A DNA stretch of 64,000 bases from Phycisphaerales bacterium (GTDB lineage Bacteria; Planctomycetota; Phycisphaerae; Phycisphaerales; UBA1924), in assembly GCA_020850415.1 (NCBI GenBank), contig JADZER010000030.1, forward strand, positions 1-64,000, given 5' to 3'. Positions within the stretch are counted from its first letter, which is position 1. The number at the start of each line of letters is the position of its first letter. A program made the position numbers and the translations under genes. Below are positions 42,908 to 51,074 of the stretch, in pieces. The notes under the pieces were generated by a model that was not told the origin of the DNA, searched no databases, and saw only the letters and a program-made list of their open reading frames with translations.

Positions 42908-43984
42908 CTACCCCCGCTGCGCCGGAACACCAAGCTCTCGACGCATCGGGTCCACCACCTCGGCCCCAAGCCCAGCCCGCTCGGCACGGTCAAGCACCCG
43001 GTTTGCCCCGGCCACCTTCCCGTCGGCCTGCAGCAGCACCGCGCCCGCCAGATGGGCCGACCCCGAGTCGATCTTGTTCGCGAACGAGAGCACGCGGCTC
43101 AGGAGCGAATCGTACCGCCGCCCGTCGAGCCCCATCGCCCCCAGGTCCAGCGCAGTCCGGGCAAGCAGCGGGTCGGTCCGGTACGCCATCGCGATCACCG
43201 CCACCCCGTCCTCCACCCGACCCGCCTCCACCATCGCCACGCCCATCGCCCGCATGGCCGACACATCCTCGGGGTCCTCGTCCAGGTGCTCGCGGTAGTA
43301 CCGCACCGCCCGCTCCAAGTCGTCGGCCGCCATGAACAGCCCGGCCTTCTCCAACGCCGTCAGCTCCGGCGCCGGCGCGACCGCCTCCGACGGCGCCTGG
43401 GCCGTCTGCGGCGACCGCAGCGTGTAGTCCACCCGCTCGGTCAGCACCCCGTCCACCGGCTCATCGGAGTAGTAGTAGTACCGCGGCCGGTAGTAGTACC
43501 CGCCCGGGGAGTAGTACCCACCGCCCGAGTAGTACAGCCGACCGTTGTAGTAGTAGTACCCACGCCCCGCGTACCCGCGCGGGGGATACCACCGCCCGTC
43601 GTCGATCAGCCCCGCCCCGGTGCCCAGGTGCAGGTGCAGGTCGAGCTTGTCACCGTCGTAGTCCCCGTTCACCTGCAGCCCGCTCCCGGTTACCACCCGC
43701 GGCCCCCCCACCACAACCGCCGGCATCGGGGGCCGGGGCATCGGGGTCCCGATCGGCAGACCCGGCAGCGTGATGTGGCGCTCGATCGGCAGCGTCCGGT
43801 TCCGACCCAGCACATTCGGGAGCGCCGCCCGCTGCCCGAGCAAGCCACCCCGAGAACTCGGCGGCTTCACCTGCGCCGGCGCAGGCTGCGGCTGGGGCTT
43901 GGAGTCCTGCCCCAGCGCCGGCAACGCCGCCAACACAACCGCCGCCGCCGCCAGCGCGGTCCGTACGCACTTCTGCTTCCGCAT
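42908..43984 (-). CDS. Secreted Tyr/Gly-rich protein with C-terminal TPR-like helices
   Basis: 358 residues. ATG 43984 follows a strong AAGGAGG site. A signal peptide is present (ALAAAAVVLAALPALGQ). The region 35-105 is Pro/Gln rich. Residues about 138-180 are dominated by tyrosine and glycine (GYYYYNGRLYYSGGGYY and RPRYYYYSDEP). The C-terminal 150 residues look like TPR helices (LEKAGLFMAADDLERAVRYY, DEDPEDVSAMRAMGVAMVEA). No known family is recognised. Tyr/Gly-rich exported proteins can be adhesive or structural, which would fit but is not shown. Upstream of rplK on the same strand, it should not share its transcript if the candidate rplK promoter is real. Confidence 0.7.
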   Translation of the reverse strand: MRKQKCVRTALAAAAVVLAALPALGQDSKPQPQPAPAQVKPPSSRGGLLGQRAALPNVLGRNRTLPIERHITLPGLPIGTPMPRPPMPAVVVGGPRVVTGSGLQVNGDYDGDKLDLHLHLGTGAGLIDDGRWYPPRGYAGRGYYYYNGRLYYSGGGYYSPGGYYYRPRYYYYSDEPVDGVLTERVDYTLRSPQTAQAPSEAVAPAPELTALEKAGLFMAADDLERAVRYYREHLDEDPEDVSAMRAMGVAMVEAGRVEDGVAVIAMAYRTDPLLARTALDLGAMGLDGRRYDSLLSRVLSFANKIDSGSAHLAGAVLLQADGKVAGANRVLDRAERAGLGAEVVDPMRRELGVPAQRG

Positions 43985-44162
43985 GCCGCACCTCCTTGGC
44001 TTCCCCCTCGCCAGGCGCGCCGCAGGCCACGCGAGCCCGCGGCCGGTCCCGCCCGAGCGTCAGCGCGCCGCGCCCGCCGGGCAGTCCTCACATAAATGGT
44101 ATCGATCCGACGCCCCGGAGGTTCCAAAATCCCGCCGCCAAACCCCGCGATATGCTGGCCCG

Positions 44163-44810
44163 ATGCTCCGACTGACGCCCCCAGCCACCCACCGAACCCC
44201 CGGCAGACACCCGAGCAACAGGGCCGCAGCAGCCCTCGCCGCGCTCCTCACCCTCCCCCTCATCACCGGCTGCAGCCGCATATTCACCGCCTCCGGCGTC
44301 CGATTCCAATCCATCGACCGCGGCACAATCCTCGCCCCCGCCATCGCCTCCTCGGGCTACCGCACCCCGGACACCTCCACCGCCGAGTTCTACCTCTCCG
44401 ACATCCCCCTCCGTGATCTGGCACAGGCCGAGTCCTTCGAAGAACTCAACGGCACAATCGTCCACATCCACCTCTTCATCCGCCCCAGGCCCGGCAAAAC
44501 ACCCATCGAGACCACCGCCTCCTCCGCCACCATCCAGGCGGTTGTGCTCTCACGGGGCGAGGTGGGGCTCTACGGCGGGGGCGGCTTCATGCTCCCCGCC
44601 GGCACGCCCGGCGACGACACCCTCGGCGGGTCGATCCAGGACGGCTCGGTCCGCCTCCTCGCCGCCACCCCCGGCTTCGCCGACCGGCTCGGGGCCGTCA
44701 ACTTCTCCGCCGGCCTCAGCGCCCCCAAGGACGAGGGCGCGGCGGGCGTGATGGCCCACATCCTCGAGCAGGCCATCCGGCTCGCCAAGCCCGATCCCAC
44801 CGGCGGCTGA
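44163..44810 (+). CDS. Lipoprotein of unknown function
   Basis: 215 residues from ATG 44163. The N-terminus is a lipoprotein signal: a basic start, a hydrophobic run (AAALAALLTLPLITGCS) and a lipobox LITGC with the lipidated Cys at about 38. The mature part includes FYLSDIPLRDLAQAESFEEL and IVHIHLFIRPRPGKTPIETT, a beta-rich pattern without a domain I can name. No ribosome binding site is visible, so it may be translated from a leaderless or poorly initiated mRNA. It diverges from the Tyr/Gly-rich protein; the 178-nt gap between the starts should hold both promoters. Confidence 0.7.
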   Translation: MLRLTPPATHRTPGRHPSNRAAAALAALLTLPLITGCSRIFTASGVRFQSIDRGTILAPAIASSGYRTPDTSTAEFYLSDIPLRDLAQAESFEELNGTIVHIHLFIRPRPGKTPIETTASSATIQAVVLSRGEVGLYGGGGFMLPAGTPGDDTLGGSIQDGSVRLLAATPGFADRLGAVNFSAGLSAPKDEGAAGVMAHILEQAIRLAKPDPTGG

Positions 44811-44864
44811 CCCCCCGGGGCCCCTCCAACCCCGGGCGAAGGCCCCCCTCCAGTACCGCGGGCA

Positions 44865-45983
44865 TCACCGCGCGCACCACGACTCCACGACCGCCTCCGC
44901 GCTCGAGCGGTACAGGTCCACCAGCACCCCCCGCGCCAGCCCCAACCCCCGCAGCGCCGGCGCGTCCCTCGCCCCGTGCCGCTCCGGGTCCACCATCGCC
45001 AGGTCCGGGTCCACGATCGGGCTCTCACCCTCCCAGCGCGTCTCGAGCATCACCCGCAGCGCCCAGTACCGGCTCGCGTACAGATCGAACGCCTCCGCCT
45101 CCGTGCTCGCCTGGTCGCTCTTGGTGCTCACGGCGCCGCGCTTCTCCGCCGACAGGTGGTCGTCCATCGTCACGATGTCCGACCCGAAGAGCACCCGCCC
45201 GCGCCACCGCCCGAAGAACGCCGCCACCCGCTCCGGCGCCTGCGCGCACAGCTCCCGAACCACCCACTTGGTCGCGCTGCAGTCCAGGTACAGGTTGTCG
45301 TGGCGCCCGAGCAGCCCGTCCAGGAAGTCCAGATTCTCCGACCACCCGCCCATGTGTGCCGCGATCCACGGGCACGGGTACCGCTCGAGCATCCGCTCCA
45401 GCGACTCGTACTGCGCCGCCTTCGTCCCGTACCTCGACGCGTCCCGGTACCGCGTCGCGAACCAGGTGTCCGGGTCGGCGACATGCACCATGAACATCAT
45501 GCCCAGCCCGGCCGCCAGGTCCGCCTGGCGCACCCGCCACTCGCTGTCGAACCCGATCAGATCGGCCGGGTCGCCCCCCGCGTAGTCCACCAGCGCCGGC
45601 GCCGACCAGAACTTGACGACCCTCGCCCCGAACTCCTCGTGATACCGCCGGATCACCGGCAGGTACCCCGCCCGGTGCACCGACTCGCGGTCCGGGTTCG
45701 CCCAATCCGGGAACGCGATGAACCGGGCACGGTCGCCCAGCACGCCCCGGACGGCCCCCGCCTCGCCGATCCGCGTCATCGTGTAGACCTTCTCGACCCC
45801 GTAGAGATCCGCCACCCGAGCCCACACCCCCGCCGCACGACCACCGTTGATGTGCGCGTGCGCGTCGATGATCGGCGCCGGCGCCCGGCCCAGCAGCCCC
45901 GCCTCCCTGCCATAATCCAGCCCGAACCGGTTCGCCTCACCCCGGAACCGACCGTCACGCGTTGAACCAACCGCTCCCGGCAT
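44865..45983 (-). CDS. Amidohydrolase-family (metal-dependent hydrolase) protein
   Basis: 372 residues from ATG 45983. The amidohydrolase-2 TIM-barrel pattern is seen: the HxH metal site in PIIDAHAHING (about 41-51), then FMVHVADPDTW, WIAAHMGGW, and the Asp in VLFGSDIVTMD. NLYLDCSATKWV and LYASRYWALRVMLETRWE complete the fold. Members include decarboxylases and lactone hydrolases; the substrate is unknown. The stop is close to the lipoprotein stop (convergent). The start is only 6 nt from the start of the divergent glycosyltransferase, so each promoter must lie inside the other gene. Confidence 0.85.
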   Translation of the reverse strand: MPGAVGSTRDGRFRGEANRFGLDYGREAGLLGRAPAPIIDAHAHINGGRAAGVWARVADLYGVEKVYTMTRIGEAGAVRGVLGDRARFIAFPDWANPDRESVHRAGYLPVIRRYHEEFGARVVKFWSAPALVDYAGGDPADLIGFDSEWRVRQADLAAGLGMMFMVHVADPDTWFATRYRDASRYGTKAAQYESLERMLERYPCPWIAAHMGGWSENLDFLDGLLGRHDNLYLDCSATKWVVRELCAQAPERVAAFFGRWRGRVLFGSDIVTMDDHLSAEKRGAVSTKSDQASTEAEAFDLYASRYWALRVMLETRWEGESPIVDPDLAMVDPERHGARDAPALRGLGLARGVLVDLYRSSAEAVVESWCAR

Positions 45984-45989
45984 CCGCCG

Positions 45990-47156
45990 ATGATAGACCA
46001 GCCCCAAAACCACATCGCCGACCAACGCCCAGCCCCGGCCTTCGCCCTCGCCCACGACTGGCTCTGCGGCTACCGGGGCGGCGAGGCCGTGCTCGAACGA
46101 ATCGCCCGCCTCTGCACAGCCCTCGGAACCGTCGACCGCCTCTACACCATGTTCGACGACGGCCGCCCCCTCGCCCCCACCATCGACGGACTGCCCCACA
46201 CCGTCTCCCCCCTCCGGTGCCTGCCGGGCAGCGCCCGGCGCTGGCTGCTCCCGCTCTACCCCGCCGCCGTCGCGTCGCTCTCCCGCGCCCTCGCCCGGCG
46301 CCAGCGCGAGCACCCCGTCGATCTCCTGATCTCCACCAGCTCCGCCGCGATCAAGGGCATGCACGCCCCCGACGGCGTCCCCCACCTCTGCTACTGCCAC
46401 GCCCCCGCCCGGTACATCTGGTCCGCCCGCGACCAGTACGGCGCGGGACGCGGCCTGAAGGCCCGCCTCCGCGCCACGGGGCTCGGCGCGATCGCCAAGC
46501 CCTTCGCCGCGTGGGACCGCGCCACCGCCGCCCATGTGACCACCTTCCTCGCCAACTCCGCCCACACCGCCGCCGAGATCCGACGCTGCTTCGGACGCGA
46601 GGCCCAGGTCGTCCACCCCCCCGTGCGCACCCACGCCTTCACCCCCGACCCGGGCGTGGCGCGAGAGGACTTCTGGCTCTTCGTGGCGGCCCTCGAGCCC
46701 TACAAGCGCGCCGACGCCGCCATCAACGCCGCCCTGCACGCCGGCGCCCCGATCAAAGTCGTCGGCTCAGGCTCCGTCGCCGCCGACCTCCGACACGAGT
46801 TCACCCGCCCCGGCGTCGAGTTCCTCGGGCGGGTGCCCGACGACACCCTCCGAGACCTCTACCGCCGCGCCCGCCTGCTCGTCTTCCCCCAGATCGAGGA
46901 CTTCGGCATCACCGCCGTCGAGGCCCAGGCCTGCGCCTGCCCCGTCCTCGCCCGCCGCGCCGGCGGCGCCCTCGACAGCGTCATCGAAGGCAGCACCGGC
47001 GCTTTCTTCGACGCCGACACCCCCGACGCCATCGCCGCCGCCGCCGACCGCTGCCCCCAAAACGCCCACGCCTGCCGCGCCAACGCCGAGCGCTTCTCAG
47101 AACCCGCCTTCGATCACCGCATCGAAGCCTTCATCCGGTCCACGCTCTCCCACTAA
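45990..47156 (+). CDS. Glycosyltransferase family 4
   Basis: 388 residues, a GT-B retaining glycosyltransferase. Visible landmarks are the N-terminal AHDWLCGYRGGEAVLERIAR, then LISTSSAAIKGMHAP and CYCHAPARYIWSARDQYG, a pattern seen in mannosyl- and rhamnosyltransferases of polysaccharide synthesis. The C-terminal nucleotide-sugar domain has FVAALEPYKRADAAI, VVGSGSVAADL, VEFLGRVPDDTLRDLYRRA and the EX7E region FGITAVEAQACACPVLA. It probably acts in exopolysaccharide or glycan assembly. The neighbours show no polysaccharide cluster, so the product is open. Confidence 0.9.
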   Translation: MIDQPQNHIADQRPAPAFALAHDWLCGYRGGEAVLERIARLCTALGTVDRLYTMFDDGRPLAPTIDGLPHTVSPLRCLPGSARRWLLPLYPAAVASLSRALARRQREHPVDLLISTSSAAIKGMHAPDGVPHLCYCHAPARYIWSARDQYGAGRGLKARLRATGLGAIAKPFAAWDRATAAHVTTFLANSAHTAAEIRRCFGREAQVVHPPVRTHAFTPDPGVAREDFWLFVAALEPYKRADAAINAALHAGAPIKVVGSGSVAADLRHEFTRPGVEFLGRVPDDTLRDLYRRARLLVFPQIEDFGITAVEAQACACPVLARRAGGALDSVIEGSTGAFFDADTPDAIAAAADRCPQNAHACRANAERFSEPAFDHRIEAFIRSTLSH

Positions 47157-47165
47157 CCCCACACC

Positions 47166-47200
47166 CCACTCACCCCCTCACCCCCTCACCCCCTCCCCCC
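47166..47200. repeat. Short tandem repeat between convergent genes
   Basis: Three exact copies of TCACCCCC at 47170-47193, embedded in a C-rich tract that runs into the end of the following lipoprotein gene. This is probably simple-sequence expansion in the spacer. Confidence 0.6.
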
Positions 47201-47201
47201 C

Positions 47202-47651
47202 TCATCCCCCACCCTCCCCCCGCACCTCCACCCCCCTCGTCCCCGCGATCCGCTCCCTCCCCACTTCCTCCCCCGGGTCGACCAGCGACACGAACCCTCC
47301 GAGAAGCGACGCCCCGGCCTCCAAGATCGCCCCCTGCCCCTCGCCCACCAGCACCAGCCGCGTCGCGTCGCTCCGGCGCTGCACGCGCACCAGGTGCTCC
47401 CCCGGCGCGACGACCACCGCCAGATAGGTGTTCCGCGTGAGCCTGCCCACGGGCGTCTGGTCCACGAACACCTCGACCGGCCCGGGGCTCAGCACCGAGC
47501 GCGGGCGGTACACATACACCACCGACTCCCCAGCCCCCAGCTGCGCCGGCCGGTAGGGCTCGCCGGGCACCGCGCACCCCGCCAGCGCGAGCGCCCCGAC
47601 CGCGACCGACACGAGCCACACCACCGCGCGCACGATCCTGCCGTTCTGCAT
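47202..47651 (-). CDS. DUF2846-like lipoprotein
   Basis: 149 residues from ATG 47651. Lipoprotein signal: VRAVVWLVSVAVGALALAGC with lipobox LALAGC. The mature part begins with VVYVYRPRS, followed by VEVFVDQTPVGRLTRNTYLA and APGEHLVRVQ, a pattern resembling the DUF2846 domain (Y-x-Y-R-P-R and PGxH). The function is unknown; related proteins are surface lipoproteins. The last ten residues are encoded by the C-rich tandem tract. It follows the flavin-reductase-like gene by 26 nt on the same strand, so they may be cotranscribed. Confidence 0.65.
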   Translation of the reverse strand: MQNGRIVRAVVWLVSVAVGALALAGCAVPGEPYRPAQLGAGESVVYVYRPRSVLSPGPVEVFVDQTPVGRLTRNTYLAVVVAPGEHLVRVQRRSDATRLVLVGEGQGAILEAGASLLGGFVSLVDPGEEVGRERIAGTRGVEVRGEGGG

Positions 47652-47677
47652 GGTCTGGTTCCAGCCGTCCCCGGCCC

Positions 47678-48115
47678 TCAGCCCCGCAGCGCCCGCGACG
47701 CGAGCACCTGCCCGATGTACAGCTCGCAGTCGGCCTCGAGGTCGAAGTGACGCACCACCTCGCAGTCGAACACCAGCGGCGACGCGCACAGCACCGGGCA
47801 CCCCGTCTGCATCGTCTCCATCGCGATCGCGTCGAACGGATCGCCCGGTTCCTGCGCGCCCTTGCGGTCGAACTTCCGCAGCACCAGCCGGCTCTCGTTG
47901 TCCACACGCGAGAGCGCAAAGCACCGGCTGTCGCGGATCAAGGGCTCGATCCGGTGACCCGTCCGCACCGCGACGCACAGCAACGCCGGCTCGGTGTCAC
48001 AAGATTGCACCGAACGCACGATCAGCCCCGCGCGCTCCCCCTCGAAGCACGAGGTCATCAGGTAGGGCGAGGACGGCAGCTGCGCCAGGGCCGTGTGGGC
48101 GTCACTCATCGACAT
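47678..48115 (-). CDS. Flavin-reductase-like (FMN-binding split barrel) protein
   Basis: 145 residues from ATG 48115 (MSMSDAHTALAQLPSSPYLM). The flavin-reductase-like domain pattern is present: an opening strand YLMTSCFEGERAGLIVRSVQ with the usual thr/ser-rich FMN-phosphate region, ALLCVAVRTGHRIEPLIRDS, CFALSRVD, and the late segment GCPVLCASPLVFDCEVVRHF. Such proteins bind FMN and reduce it with NAD(P)H or serve as flavoprotein partners. The protein is short for the family (usually 150-200). The partner enzyme is unknown. It lies upstream of the lipoprotein on the same strand and diverges from mraZ. Confidence 0.8.
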   Translation of the reverse strand: MSMSDAHTALAQLPSSPYLMTSCFEGERAGLIVRSVQSCDTEPALLCVAVRTGHRIEPLIRDSRCFALSRVDNESRLVLRKFDRKGAQEPGDPFDAIAMETMQTGCPVLCASPLVFDCEVVRHFDLEADCELYIGQVLASRALRG

Positions 48116-48307
48116 CGATGCCGGGCTCCCTCCCACCACGAGTTCCAGAACGGCCGCGAGTCTATCGGCCGGCGCCGACCCCCGCTTGGACCGAAACCCC
48201 TGCCGCCAGATTCCCCAGATTCCCCCGGCCGCAACCGATGCGCAACTCCTGCCACACCCGGTGTGGATTGCGCGGGGATAACCCAAAATTCTGCTCGACT
48301 TGACCGA

Positions 48308-48342
48308 TGGGTGTTGACGAAAGGGGCAAAGTGGGGCATCAT
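48308..48342 (+). promoter_or_regulatory. mraZ promoter region with candidate MraZ repeats
   Basis: GGGGCA occurs at 48323 and 48333, a 10-bp period, with TGGGT at 48308. MraZ of E. coli binds TGGGN-type repeats with 10-bp spacing in its own promoter, so these may be autoregulatory sites. TTGACG at 48314-48319 could be the -35 element, but the matching -10 (CATCAT at 48337) is poor. Confidence 0.35.
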
Positions 48343-48370
48343 CCCACGATGCACCTGGAGGCACCCACTC

Positions 48371-48826
48371 GTGAGCTTCATCGGGCAAGCCGAGGTCACC
48401 ATCGACAAGAAGTCGCGGCTCGCCGTCCCGGCGAAGTTCCGCTCTGTCCTGGAGGCCAAGAAGCTCGGCCCGGGCTGGATCAGCCTGCCCCGGGGAGACA
48501 AGCTGCTCTGGCTCTTCCCCGAGGCGGGGTTCGAGAAGCTCTCGGACGGCTGGGACGATTCCCTGATCCAGGACGAGGACACCGAGGAACTCCAGCAGGC
48601 CCTCTACAGCTTCTCCGAGCGGCTCGAGATGGACGCCACGGGAAGAGTCACGCTCCCGAAGGAACACCTGGAACTCACCGGCCTGGATGGGGAGGTCGTC
48701 GTGATCGGGGCCAAGAACCACCTCGAGATCCACGACCGGGCCGCATGGACAGCACGCGACAAGGAGCGCCTCGCGAAGATGCGATCGCTCATGACCAAGA
48801 TGGCGGCCCGGCAGCGTCAAGGATGA
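48371..48826 (+). CDS. mraZ: Transcriptional regulator MraZ
   Basis: 151 residues from GTG 48371 (VSFIGQAEVTIDKKSRLAVP), preceded by TGGAGG. MraZ is a ring-forming DNA-binding protein with two SpoVT-AbrB-like halves. Here the first half reads TIDKKSRLAVPAKFR and the second SERLEMDATGRVTLPKEHLE, both with the DxxGRxxxP-type motif (K-S-R-L-A-V-P in the first). MraZ normally heads the dcw cell-wall cluster with rsmH (mraW) next. In this window rsmH and ftsI are absent; instead about 450 nt of structured DNA and then unrelated genes follow. The regulator is thus separated from its usual targets. Confidence 0.95.
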   Translation: MSFIGQAEVTIDKKSRLAVPAKFRSVLEAKKLGPGWISLPRGDKLLWLFPEAGFEKLSDGWDDSLIQDEDTEELQQALYSFSERLEMDATGRVTLPKEHLELTGLDGEVVVIGAKNHLEIHDRAAWTARDKERLAKMRSLMTKMAARQRQG

Positions 48827-48840
48827 CCCGCTGGGCCAGG

Positions 48841-49248
48841 TTCGAGGAGCCGTCCCGCCAAGGAAGGCAGGACGCAGGGCACGCCGGGTCGGCGCCAGAC
48901 CCGGGTTTCGCAAGGATGTGCCGGCGGGAAGCCGCCGGGTGAGTCATTCCGGCGGGCGGCCGCCGGGTCAGTCCTCCGGCGGGAAACCGCCGGGTGGGTC
49001 AAAGAGCCGATAACTGAAGGGACTCAACCGATCGGTCCGATGCACGCAAGGACGCGGACGCACGACCGACGGCTCTCTGACCCCTGGTCGTGCGGTCCCT
49101 GGGCGGGGTAACCCCCGTACGGGGCCTTCCAAACCGGGCCGGGAAACCGGCCTCCCAGGTATTCCCACCACCGGCGACGGGGCGACCCACCACCGCCTCC
49201 CAGACCGTCGCCAAGCGTGCACGCCCGCTTCGCAAGGAGCGGGCGTGC
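48841..49248 (+). ncRNA. Structured region without ORF; possible RNA or leader
   Basis: A dense run of hairpins follows mraZ. In order: CGTCC..GGACG around GCC..GGC (about 48850-48873); GGCAC..GTGCC enclosing CCGGGTC/GACCCGG (about 48878-48922); three near-identical hairpins (48921-49002); GCACGACC 49060-49067 / GGTCGTGC 49086-49093, extended by GGAC/GTCC; CCCCGTACGGGG at about 49114-49125; GCACGCCCGCT 49219-49229 / AGCGGGCGTGC 49238-49248. No convincing ORF is found on either strand. I could not match it to RNase P, SRP, tmRNA, 6S or a known riboswitch. Whether it is transcribed is unknown; the strand is chosen because it follows mraZ. Confidence 0.35.
48921..49002 (+). repeat. Three tandem hairpin repeats (27-28 nt)
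   Basis: Units start at 48921, 48949 and 48976. Each has the form CCGGCGG-NNN-CCGCCGG, then GT, one or two bases, and GTC. The stem is kept in all three; the differences fall in the loop (GAA, GCG, GAA) and in the short linker. Confidence 0.85.
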
Positions 49249-49286
49249 TGCTCTCTCGGGCCAGCCGGTCCAGACCCCTCCGCCAT

Positions 49287-49916
49287 CTACCGTCGACGCC
49301 GGGACACCACCCCGCAAAGCACCAACGCCAGCGCCCCCGCCGGCGCCGGGATGTTCACCGGCGTGGGAGGCCCCTGGAGCCCTGAGAACTCCCCCATCTC
49401 CCCGGGCGCAAGGTGCTTGCCGAACGGCGGCAACTGCCCCCGGATCTCGCCGTCGGGGTACTGCTGCGTGAACAGCTGGATGTACAGATCGCCGTTGTAC
49501 ATCCAATTCTGGTTCTCGAACAAGTTGGAGCTGAACGCGCCCTGCTGCCCGCCGATCCGGCGCAGCGAGAGCGTCAGCCGGATCGCGTCCCCGTCCTGCA
49601 CGAAATCGCCGAAGTACCCGGGATCCAGGACGATGTCGCCGTTCTGCCCCCGCGACCCGTGGTAGATGTGCAGGGGCGTGCCGTTGGGCCCCGCGTCGAG
49701 CAGGTCATCCAGCCCGACGCCGGTAATCCGCAGATCAAGGTCGTAATTGAAGGTGTGGTGGTTGTAGATCAGGTGCCCCGTGCCCCGGGCCGACGAGTCG
49801 GTGGGCGCGACGACGCTGTGGCCGTTCATCCCGAAGACATAGTGGAAGAGGTGAGCGTGGGCGCCCGCCGCAAGCGAGCCGCACAGCACCCCCGAGCACA
49901 CAAAATAAGATCTCAT
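49287..49916 (-). CDS. Secreted CHRD-domain protein with PEP-CTERM-like tail
   Basis: 209 residues from ATG 49916, with GGAGAAACGGAGA upstream. The signal peptide is YFVCSGVLCGSLAAGAHA. A CHRD domain, named after chordin, is recognised from HLIYNHHTFNYDLDLRITGV, GTPLHIYHGSRGQNGDIVLD and YIQLFTQQYPDGEIRGQL; its function in bacteria is unclear. The C-terminus has PAPAGALALVLCGVVSRRRR: a short Pro-containing motif, a hydrophobic helix and an Arg cluster, like the PEP-CTERM/exosortase signals of Phycisphaerales. It would be exported and possibly processed at the envelope. It reads away from the prepilin gene. Confidence 0.85.
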   Translation of the reverse strand: MRSYFVCSGVLCGSLAAGAHAHLFHYVFGMNGHSVVAPTDSSARGTGHLIYNHHTFNYDLDLRITGVGLDDLLDAGPNGTPLHIYHGSRGQNGDIVLDPGYFGDFVQDGDAIRLTLSLRRIGGQQGAFSSNLFENQNWMYNGDLYIQLFTQQYPDGEIRGQLPPFGKHLAPGEMGEFSGLQGPPTPVNIPAPAGALALVLCGVVSRRRR

Positions 49917-50134
49917 TCTCCGTTTCTCCGTAATCCGCCCCGCCCGCATCCGACCCCGTCCGCTGCTTTCGGACTTGTGCAATCTACACCAGATCACTAT
50001 CCTCGACAAAGCACATCCCGGATTCCCGGGATCCCCATCGACGGAATGGGCCTGTGGCCCGAGAATCCGCGGCACCTTTCGGACTTGGTCCCCACCCGGC
50101 CGGGTGTCGCCCACTGACAATGAGGATCGCGCAC

Positions 50135-50995
50135 ATGAAGCGTCGCACCGGATTCACACTGATCGAGCTGCTCGTCGTCATCGCGATCATCGCCCTGCTG
50201 ATCGGCATTCTGCTCCCCGCGCTGGGCAAGGCCCGCGACGCGGCGCGGACCGTGGTCTGCGGCACCAACGGCCGGCAACTCGGCCAGGGCGTCATGGGCT
50301 ACGGCCGGGACAACAAAGAGTACTACCCCGCCGACCATGTGCAGGCTGGGCGAGTGCAGGCCGCGTCGTGGGCGCCCAGGGCCCGCGTCTACCTCGACAT
50401 GAACAACGAGGTGTTCTACTGCCCCACCGCCTCCAAGGACGCGATCTGGGACTACGAGTGGCGCAACGCGGACACGGAATTCAACTGGCCGGGCGACTCC
50501 ACCCAGGAGTACATCGGCCACATGCCCGGCGAGGCCATCATGGACGGCAGCGCCTACAACGGCACCAACGGACGCATGAAGAACGGCAAGTTCTGGTTCT
50601 TCTCCTACGGCTTCAACGGCTGGGGTGTCCGCGACTTCCCCAATGTCGAGGGCGGGGAGCCCATGCTGGGGCTCGGCGGGCACGCCGCATTCCCCGGCGG
50701 GACCAACTTCGGCCAGCGCCACTACTGGGAGCAGTCCGAGGTCAAGATCGCCATGCCCGCCGACATGATCGTCATCGCCGACACCACCACCGACGGCGGG
50801 CAGGACCAGTGGGTCACCCCGCAGGCCAGCGCCGAGTCCTCGCACCCTTCCGAACGCCACGGCACCGGCGCTCAGGTCCAGTTCGCGGACGGCCATGTCG
50901 CCGTCTACAAGAAGGACGACCTCATGCGTCAGACCGAGGAGTCCATGCGCCGCTGGAACAACGACTACAAGGGCCACGAGGAACTCTGGCAGTAA
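50135..50995 (+). CDS. Prepilin-type protein (type II secretion pseudopilin-like)
   Basis: 286 residues from ATG 50135, with GAGGAT about 8 nt upstream; an ATG at 50120 in the same frame is less likely. The class III leader MKRRTG is cut before Phe in [20 protein letters not shown], with Glu at +5. The helix continues to [20 protein letters not shown]. The globular part ends in [18 protein letters not shown], as in the large planctomycete family of orphan prepilins (H-x-G-x...F-x-DGH). Such genes occur in many copies without secretion genes nearby. It is followed by a zinc-ribbon gene and a convergent second prepilin. Confidence 0.9.
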   Translation: MKRRTGFTLIELLVVIAIIALLIGILLPALGKARDAARTVVCGTNGRQLGQGVMGYGRDNKEYYPADHVQAGRVQAASWAPRARVYLDMNNEVFYCPTASKDAIWDYEWRNADTEFNWPGDSTQEYIGHMPGEAIMDGSAYNGTNGRMKNGKFWFFSYGFNGWGVRDFPNVEGGEPMLGLGGHAAFPGGTNFGQRHYWEQSEVKIAMPADMIVIADTTTDGGQDQWVTPQASAESSHPSERHGTGAQVQFADGHVAVYKKDDLMRQTEESMRRWNNDYKGHEELWQ

Positions 50996-51074
50996 TCCCG
51001 CCGACCACACCCGAACCAACCCGAGGGCGCGGTCACGCACCGCGCCATCTCATTTCCCAGGACCAGAGACGCTC

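Noticed and set aside
43770-44162. Upstream extension of the lipoprotein gene at 44163
   Set aside because: The extension is antisense to the Tyr/Gly-rich secreted protein and would bury the lipoprotein signal.
48841-48925. Possible cyclic di-GMP class I riboswitch (GGACGCAGGGC resembles GGACGCAAAGCC)
   Set aside because: The GNRA tetraloop helix, the GCAAA element and the final GG-AGC-GGGUUACC part are missing, and no suitable gene follows directly.
48921-49002. CRISPR-like array
   Set aside because: Only three directly adjoining hairpin units without unique spacers; no cas genes in the window.
48827-49286. RNase P RNA, SRP RNA or tmRNA after mraZ
   Set aside because: The nearly invariant segments (GAGGAAAGTCC and ACAGAA..GGCTTA for RNase P, GGAAGGAAGCAGCC for SRP, the tmRNA ends) are not found.
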